From NCBI GenBank assembly GCA_934527255.1, contig CAKTAM010000073.1, forward strand, positions 1 through 9,431: DNA of 9,431 bases, in the 5' to 3' direction. How positions within the stretch are numbered: position 1 is the first letter of the stretch; every line of letters begins with the position of its first letter. The DNA is from an uncultured Oscillospiraceae bacterium (lineage in GTDB: Bacteria; Bacillota; Clostridia; Oscillospirales; Ruminococcaceae). Below are positions 6,219 through 9,431 of the stretch, in pieces. Below the pieces are notes generated by a model. It was not told the origin of the DNA. It saw only the letters and a list, made by a program, of their open reading frames with translations, and searched no databases. Both the position numbers and the translations under genes were made by a program.

Positions 6219-7577
6219 ATGACGAACGATCTGACTCAGGGCAAGCCGCTGCCGCTGATTTTAAACTTTACCATTCCGCTTGCGCTGGGCGCGCTGTTTC
6301 AGCAGTGCTTCAGCGTGGTGGATACCATCATTGTTGGCAAGTGCATCAGCGTGGATGCGCTGGCCGCCGTCGGCTCGACAAACTCACTGAACTTCCTCAT
6401 CATCGGGCTGGTCACCGGCTCGTGCTGCGGCATGGCCATCCCCATTTCACAGCGCTTTGGTGCCAAGGACTGGAGCAATCTGCGCCGCTATGTGTTCAAC
6501 GCCGTTTATGTCTGCCTGTTTTTAACGGCGGTGCTGACGGCCGTCACCGCCGTTTATACCCGGCAGATGCTGCAGCTGATGCGCACCCCTGAAAACATCA
6601 TGGAGGATGCCTACCGCTATATCGTCACCATCTTCTATGGCATCGGCGGCATTTTTCTTTATCAGATGTGCGCATGCGTCATTCGCGCCATGGGCGACAG
6701 CCGCACCCCTGTCTTTTTTCTGGTGCTGGCCTGCCTGATCAATATCGTGCTGGATCTCCTCTTTATTCTGGTGTTTCATATGGGGGTGTTCGGCGCGGCG
6801 CTGGCCACCGTCATTTCGCAGACGCTCTCGGGGCTGGCATGCCTGTTCTACATTCTGCATTCGCTGTACATGCTCAAGCCAGAGGCGGGTGAGGCCGCCT
6901 TCAGCCCGCGCCACATCCGGGATCTGTTTGTCATGGGCGTTCCCATGGGGCTGCAGTACACCATCACGGCCATCGGCTCGGTGGTACTGCAAAGCGCCGT
7001 CAACACGCTGGGGTCTTCCATTGTGGCTGCCGTCACCGCAGGCAGCAAGGTCAGCATCTTCTTTACCTGCGTACTGGAAAGCCTTGGCACCGCCATGGCC
7101 ACCTATGCCGGGCAGAACATGGGCGCGCACAAATTTGACCGCATCCGCACCGGTATGCTGCTTGCCATGCTGATCGGCACCGTTTACTCGCTGCTGTCAT
7201 TCGGCATTCTCAAGCTGACGGGCGGCTGGCTGGTGCAGATGTTTGTGGATGCCGAAGAGGCCGCCGTCATCGAACACGCTGCTACCTTCCTTGGCTGGAA
7301 CAGCCTGTTTTATGTGCTGCTCAACCCCATTTTCATCTATCGCTTTGGCCTGCAGGGGCTGGGCTACAGCGGCTTTTCCATGTTTGCCGGCGTGGCCGAA
7401 ATGTTTGCCCGCTCGCTGGTCGCGTTTGGGCTGGTGCCCGTCTGGGGCTTTTTGGGGGTGTGCCTGGCCAACCCGGCCGCGTGGCTGGCCGCCGACCTGT
7501 TCCTCATTCCCGCCTTTTACGCCAAGCTGAAGCGCCGCGAGACGTTAGCGGCTGCCGACGGCGGGCAGACGGCCTGA
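6219..7577 (+). CDS. MATE family multidrug efflux transporter
   Basis: MATE transporters export cationic or hydrophobic compounds across the cytoplasmic membrane in exchange for Na+ or H+. The 452-residue protein has the usual length and about twelve hydrophobic segments arranged as two homologous halves. Family signatures include VDTIIVGKCISVDALAAVG (34-52), the PISQRFGAKD loop (75-84), IRAMGDSRTP (155-164) and the second-half GQNMGAHKFDRIR loop (298-310). The N-terminal TQGKPLPLILNFTIPLALG is typical of the clostridial NorM/DinF-like branch. The start ATG 6219 has GAAAGAGG (6205-6212) 6 nt upstream. A GntR regulator begins 49 bp after the stop codon without a visible terminator, so the two are probably cotranscribed. 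The substrate cannot be read from sequence; drug, bile compound or metabolite export are all possible. Confidence 0.93.
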   Translation: MTNDLTQGKPLPLILNFTIPLALGALFQQCFSVVDTIIVGKCISVDALAAVGSTNSLNFLIIGLVTGSCCGMAIPISQRFGAKDWSNLRRYVFNAVYVCLFLTAVLTAVTAVYTRQMLQLMRTPENIMEDAYRYIVTIFYGIGGIFLYQMCACVIRAMGDSRTPVFFLVLACLINIVLDLLFILVFHMGVFGAALATVISQTLSGLACLFYILHSLYMLKPEAGEAAFSPRHIRDLFVMGVPMGLQYTITAIGSVVLQSAVNTLGSSIVAAVTAGSKVSIFFTCVLESLGTAMATYAGQNMGAHKFDRIRTGMLLAMLIGTVYSLLSFGILKLTGGWLVQMFVDAEEAAVIEHAATFLGWNSLFYVLLNPIFIYRFGLQGLGYSGFSMFAGVAEMFARSLVAFGLVPVWGFLGVCLANPAAWLAADLFLIPAFYAKLKRRETLAAADGGQTA

Positions 7578-7626
7578 CGCCGCCCCGCCCCAGGCCCCAC
7601 AGCAGCACCCAAAAAGGAGGCGCACC

Positions 7627-8280
7627 ATGCGCAATTCGCTTGCGGAGCAGATGTTTCATACACTGGAGGAGGAGATTCTCACCGGCGTACGCGCGCCCGG
7701 CGACAGCCTGACCGAGCTGCGGCTTTGCCAGCAGTATCAGGTCTCCCGCACACCGGTGCGCGAGGCGCTTGGCCGACTGGAGCAGGAGGGCCTTGTCACC
7801 GTTCTGCCAAACCGCAGCGCCGTGGTGGCTGGCGTATCGGTACAGGATATGCTGGATATTTACGAAATTCGCCTGCGTGTGGAGGGGCTGGCCGCCCGCT
7901 GGAGTGCAGAACGCATCACCCCCGCCGCACTGCAGGAGCTGCAGCACATTCTGGAGCTGCAGGAATTTTACACCGGCAAAAACGATGCCGACCGCCTGCA
8001 TGAGCTGGATACCGCCTTTCACCGGGCGCTGTACAGCGACTGCGGCAGTCAGACGCTGACCGCTGTTTTGACCGATCTTCACCGGCGCATCCGCCGCTTC
8101 CGGCAGGCCAGCCTGACCGAGGCATCCCGCGCAGCCGCCGCTCTGCAGGAGCACCGCGCCATTGTACAGGCGCTGGCGGCGCAAAACGGCCCGCTGGCCG
8201 AGCAGTGCACCGCCGAGCATATTCTGCATGCCCGCCGCCATCTGGAGGCTATCTATCACACCGAAAAGGAGCGTCTATGA
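7627..8280 (+). CDS. GntR family transcriptional regulator, FCD (FadR-type) subfamily
   Basis: The 217-residue protein is a DNA-binding repressor or activator that responds to a small ligand, usually an organic acid or sugar acid in this subfamily. The N-terminal winged helix (about 1-68) contains the GntR signature LTELRLCQQYQVSRTPVREAL (28-48) followed by the wing LVTVLPNRSAVVA. The C-terminal all-helical FCD domain (about 75-207) retains the metal-site pattern D128, H132 (DTAFH), H176 (QEHR) and H198 (AEH). AAAAAGGAGG (7611-7620) lies 6 nt before the ATG. The stop codon overlaps the start codon of the DUF5662 gene in an ATGA, so translation is probably coupled. It may control its own operon, including the MATE gene just upstream. 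No clear inverted-repeat operator was found in the 49-bp gap. Confidence 0.9.
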   Translation: MRNSLAEQMFHTLEEEILTGVRAPGDSLTELRLCQQYQVSRTPVREALGRLEQEGLVTVLPNRSAVVAGVSVQDMLDIYEIRLRVEGLAARWSAERITPAALQELQHILELQEFYTGKNDADRLHELDTAFHRALYSDCGSQTLTAVLTDLHRRIRRFRQASLTEASRAAAALQEHRAIVQALAAQNGPLAEQCTAEHILHARRHLEAIYHTEKERL

Positions 8281-8819
8281 ACTTCTGGGGTCATCTGGGC
8301 ACGGTGTGCCATCACAAACGGCTGGTCGCCCGCTACTGCTTTCGGGCCGGGCTGTACCGGCAGGGGCTGACGCACGACCTTTCCAAATTTTCCCCCACGG
8401 AATTCTGGCCCGGCGTGCGCTATTATCAGGGCAACCGCAGCCCCAACGAGGCCGAGCGGCGCGCCAATGGCTACAGCCTTGCGTGGATGCACCATAAGGG
8501 CCGCAACCGTCACCACCTGGAATATTGGACGGATTATGTGGACGGCCGCCTGCAGGGCGTGCCCATGCCGCCGCGCTATGTGGTGGAAATGTTCTGCGAC
8601 CGCATTGCCGCCAGCCGCACCTACAAAAAAGATGCCTATACCGACGCCTCGCCCTATGAATATTATATGCACGGGCATGACCACAGCATGATCCACCCGC
8701 AGACGGAGGCACTGCTGCTGAAGCTGCTGACCCTGCTGAAGGAGGAAGGCGAGGATGCCGCCTTTGCGTATATCCGCCGCCATGTGCTGGCAAAGCCCGC
8801 AAAAGGAGAAACCGTATGA
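8277..8819 (+). CDS. DUF5662 family protein (uncharacterised, His-rich)
   Basis: The 180-residue protein matches the DUF5662 style of Clostridia proteins, which have no assigned function. It is soluble, mostly helical in appearance, and unusually rich in His. Notable blocks are THDLSKFSPTEF (32-43, with H33 and D34), WMHHKGRNRHHLEYW (70-84), VEMFCDRIAASRTYKKDAY (103-121) and YMHGHDHSMIH (130-140). The spaced His/Asp residues suggest a metal-binding helical domain somewhat like HD proteins; this is inference. An in-frame start exists at 8205 inside gntR, but the ATG at 8277 is chosen because AAAAGGAG ends 6 nt before it and the protein then begins with the conserved NFWGHL...HK segment. It overlaps gntR by 4 bp and the DUF1643 gene by 4 bp, so the three genes form one coupled unit. 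Confidence 0.8.
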   Translation: MNFWGHLGTVCHHKRLVARYCFRAGLYRQGLTHDLSKFSPTEFWPGVRYYQGNRSPNEAERRANGYSLAWMHHKGRNRHHLEYWTDYVDGRLQGVPMPPRYVVEMFCDRIAASRTYKKDAYTDASPYEYYMHGHDHSMIHPQTEALLLKLLTLLKEEGEDAAFAYIRRHVLAKPAKGETV

Positions 8820-9431
8820 GCCGTGTCGCCCGCGCCGAGCCGGACAAGCTGCCCGCCCTGCCCGTCGAGCAGGAACAGCCGCCCTGCACCCCCCTGCCGC
8901 TGCACCGCTATGAAAGCGGCCTGTGGCACTATGAGCCTGACGTTTACTGCGACCACCGTTACCTTCTGGGGCGGCCCGGCCAGCGTCCGCTTGTCTGCGT
9001 CGGCATCAACCCCAGCACCGCCCAGCCCGGCGCGCTGGACCCCACCCTGAAAAGCGTCGAGCGGCTGGCCACCGCCAACGGCTTTGACAGCTGGCTGATG
9101 TTCAATGTTTACGCACAGCGCGCCACCGACCCCAATGCCATGGATGCCGCCCCCCGGGCCGACTGGCGCCGCCGCAATGCCGAATGGCTGCAGGCCGTGC
9201 TGACCCAGTGCCAGGCCACCATGTGGGCAGCGTGGGGCACTCTGATCGAAAAGCGCGATTATCTGCCCGCCCTGATGCAGGAGCTGGTGGCCGTCACCGC
9301 CGCACACAATACCCCCTGGGTACGCTTTGGGCCGCTTTCCAAGGCGGGGCACCCGCATCACCCGCTGTACCTGCGCCGGGACGAAACGCCCCAGCCGTTT
9401 GATGTGCAGACGTATCTTGCCGCTTTTCCGC
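8816..9431 (+). CDS. DUF1643 domain protein (3' end beyond window)
   Basis: The reading frame starts at ATG 8816, whose ATGA overlaps the DUF5662 stop codon, with AAAAGGAGAA (8801-8810) just upstream. It stays open for 205 codons to the window edge, so the stop codon lies just outside. Family motifs are visible: VGINPSTA (62-69), LDPT (74-77), FNVYAQRATDP (96-106), WAAWG (137-141) and HHPLYL (181-186). These place it in the DUF1643 family, which has no settled function. The first 30 residues are Pro-rich and appear to be an extra N-terminal stretch. Since HPLYL normally lies near the C-terminus, the protein is probably complete to within a few residues. It is soluble, with no signal peptide. 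The order GxNPS followed by a late HP motif recalls the uracil-DNA-glycosylase fold, but this is only a resemblance. Confidence 0.8.
   Translation, partial: MSRVARAEPDKLPALPVEQEQPPCTPLPLHRYESGLWHYEPDVYCDHRYLLGRPGQRPLVCVGINPSTAQPGALDPTLKSVERLATANGFDSWLMFNVYAQRATDPNAMDAAPRADWRRRNAEWLQAVLTQCQATMWAAWGTLIEKRDYLPALMQELVAVTAAHNTPWVRFGPLSKAGHPHHPLYLRRDETPQPFDVQTYLAAFP

Overview
The window is GC-rich bacterial DNA with strong AAGGAGG-type ribosome binding sites and short intergenic gaps. The gene content (an Lsa-like ABC-F protein, a short CBS protein, DUF362 ferredoxin, DUF5662 and DUF1643 proteins) suggests a high-GC gut Clostridia member of the Oscillospiraceae/Ruminococcaceae, something like Faecalibacterium, Gemmiger or Subdoligranulum. 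The family assignment is an inference from protein style and composition; no marker gene such as rRNA is present.

Layout. On the + strand, 76-3518 holds three genes: a CCA-adding tRNA nucleotidyltransferase, a TIM-barrel sugar isomerase/epimerase-like protein, and a DUF362 protein with two 4Fe-4S motifs. They end at a strong intrinsic terminator (3537-3574). Two genes follow on the - strand: an Lsa-like ABC-F ribosome-protection ATPase (3597-5102) and, upstream of it, a small tandem-CBS protein (5427-5873). A divergent intergenic region (5874-6218) carries one promoter for the CBS gene and one for the + strand block. That block is a MATE efflux transporter (6219-7577), a GntR/FCD regulator (7627-8280), a DUF5662 protein (8277-8819) and a DUF1643 protein (from 8816, running off the window). 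The last three are chained by ATGA stop/start overlaps.

The most interesting part is the roughly 280-nt leader of the ABC-F gene (about 5103-5383, - strand). It has a well-formed promoter with a 17-bp spacer, two tiny leader ORFs with Shine-Dalgarno sequences (MDRTFC and MLSL), several stem-loops, and a complete intrinsic terminator placed just before the gene's ribosome binding site. This is the arrangement expected for antibiotic-responsive ribosome-mediated attenuation, known for other ABC-F resistance genes. I cannot fold the RNA here, so the switching logic is unresolved.

I see no CRISPR array, insertion sequence, phage gene, tRNA or rRNA. All complete genes look intact. Apart from the ABC-F leader and the coupled gntR-DUF5662-DUF1643 cluster, this reads as ordinary chromosomal content, and I do not find convincing evidence of a wholly new system.
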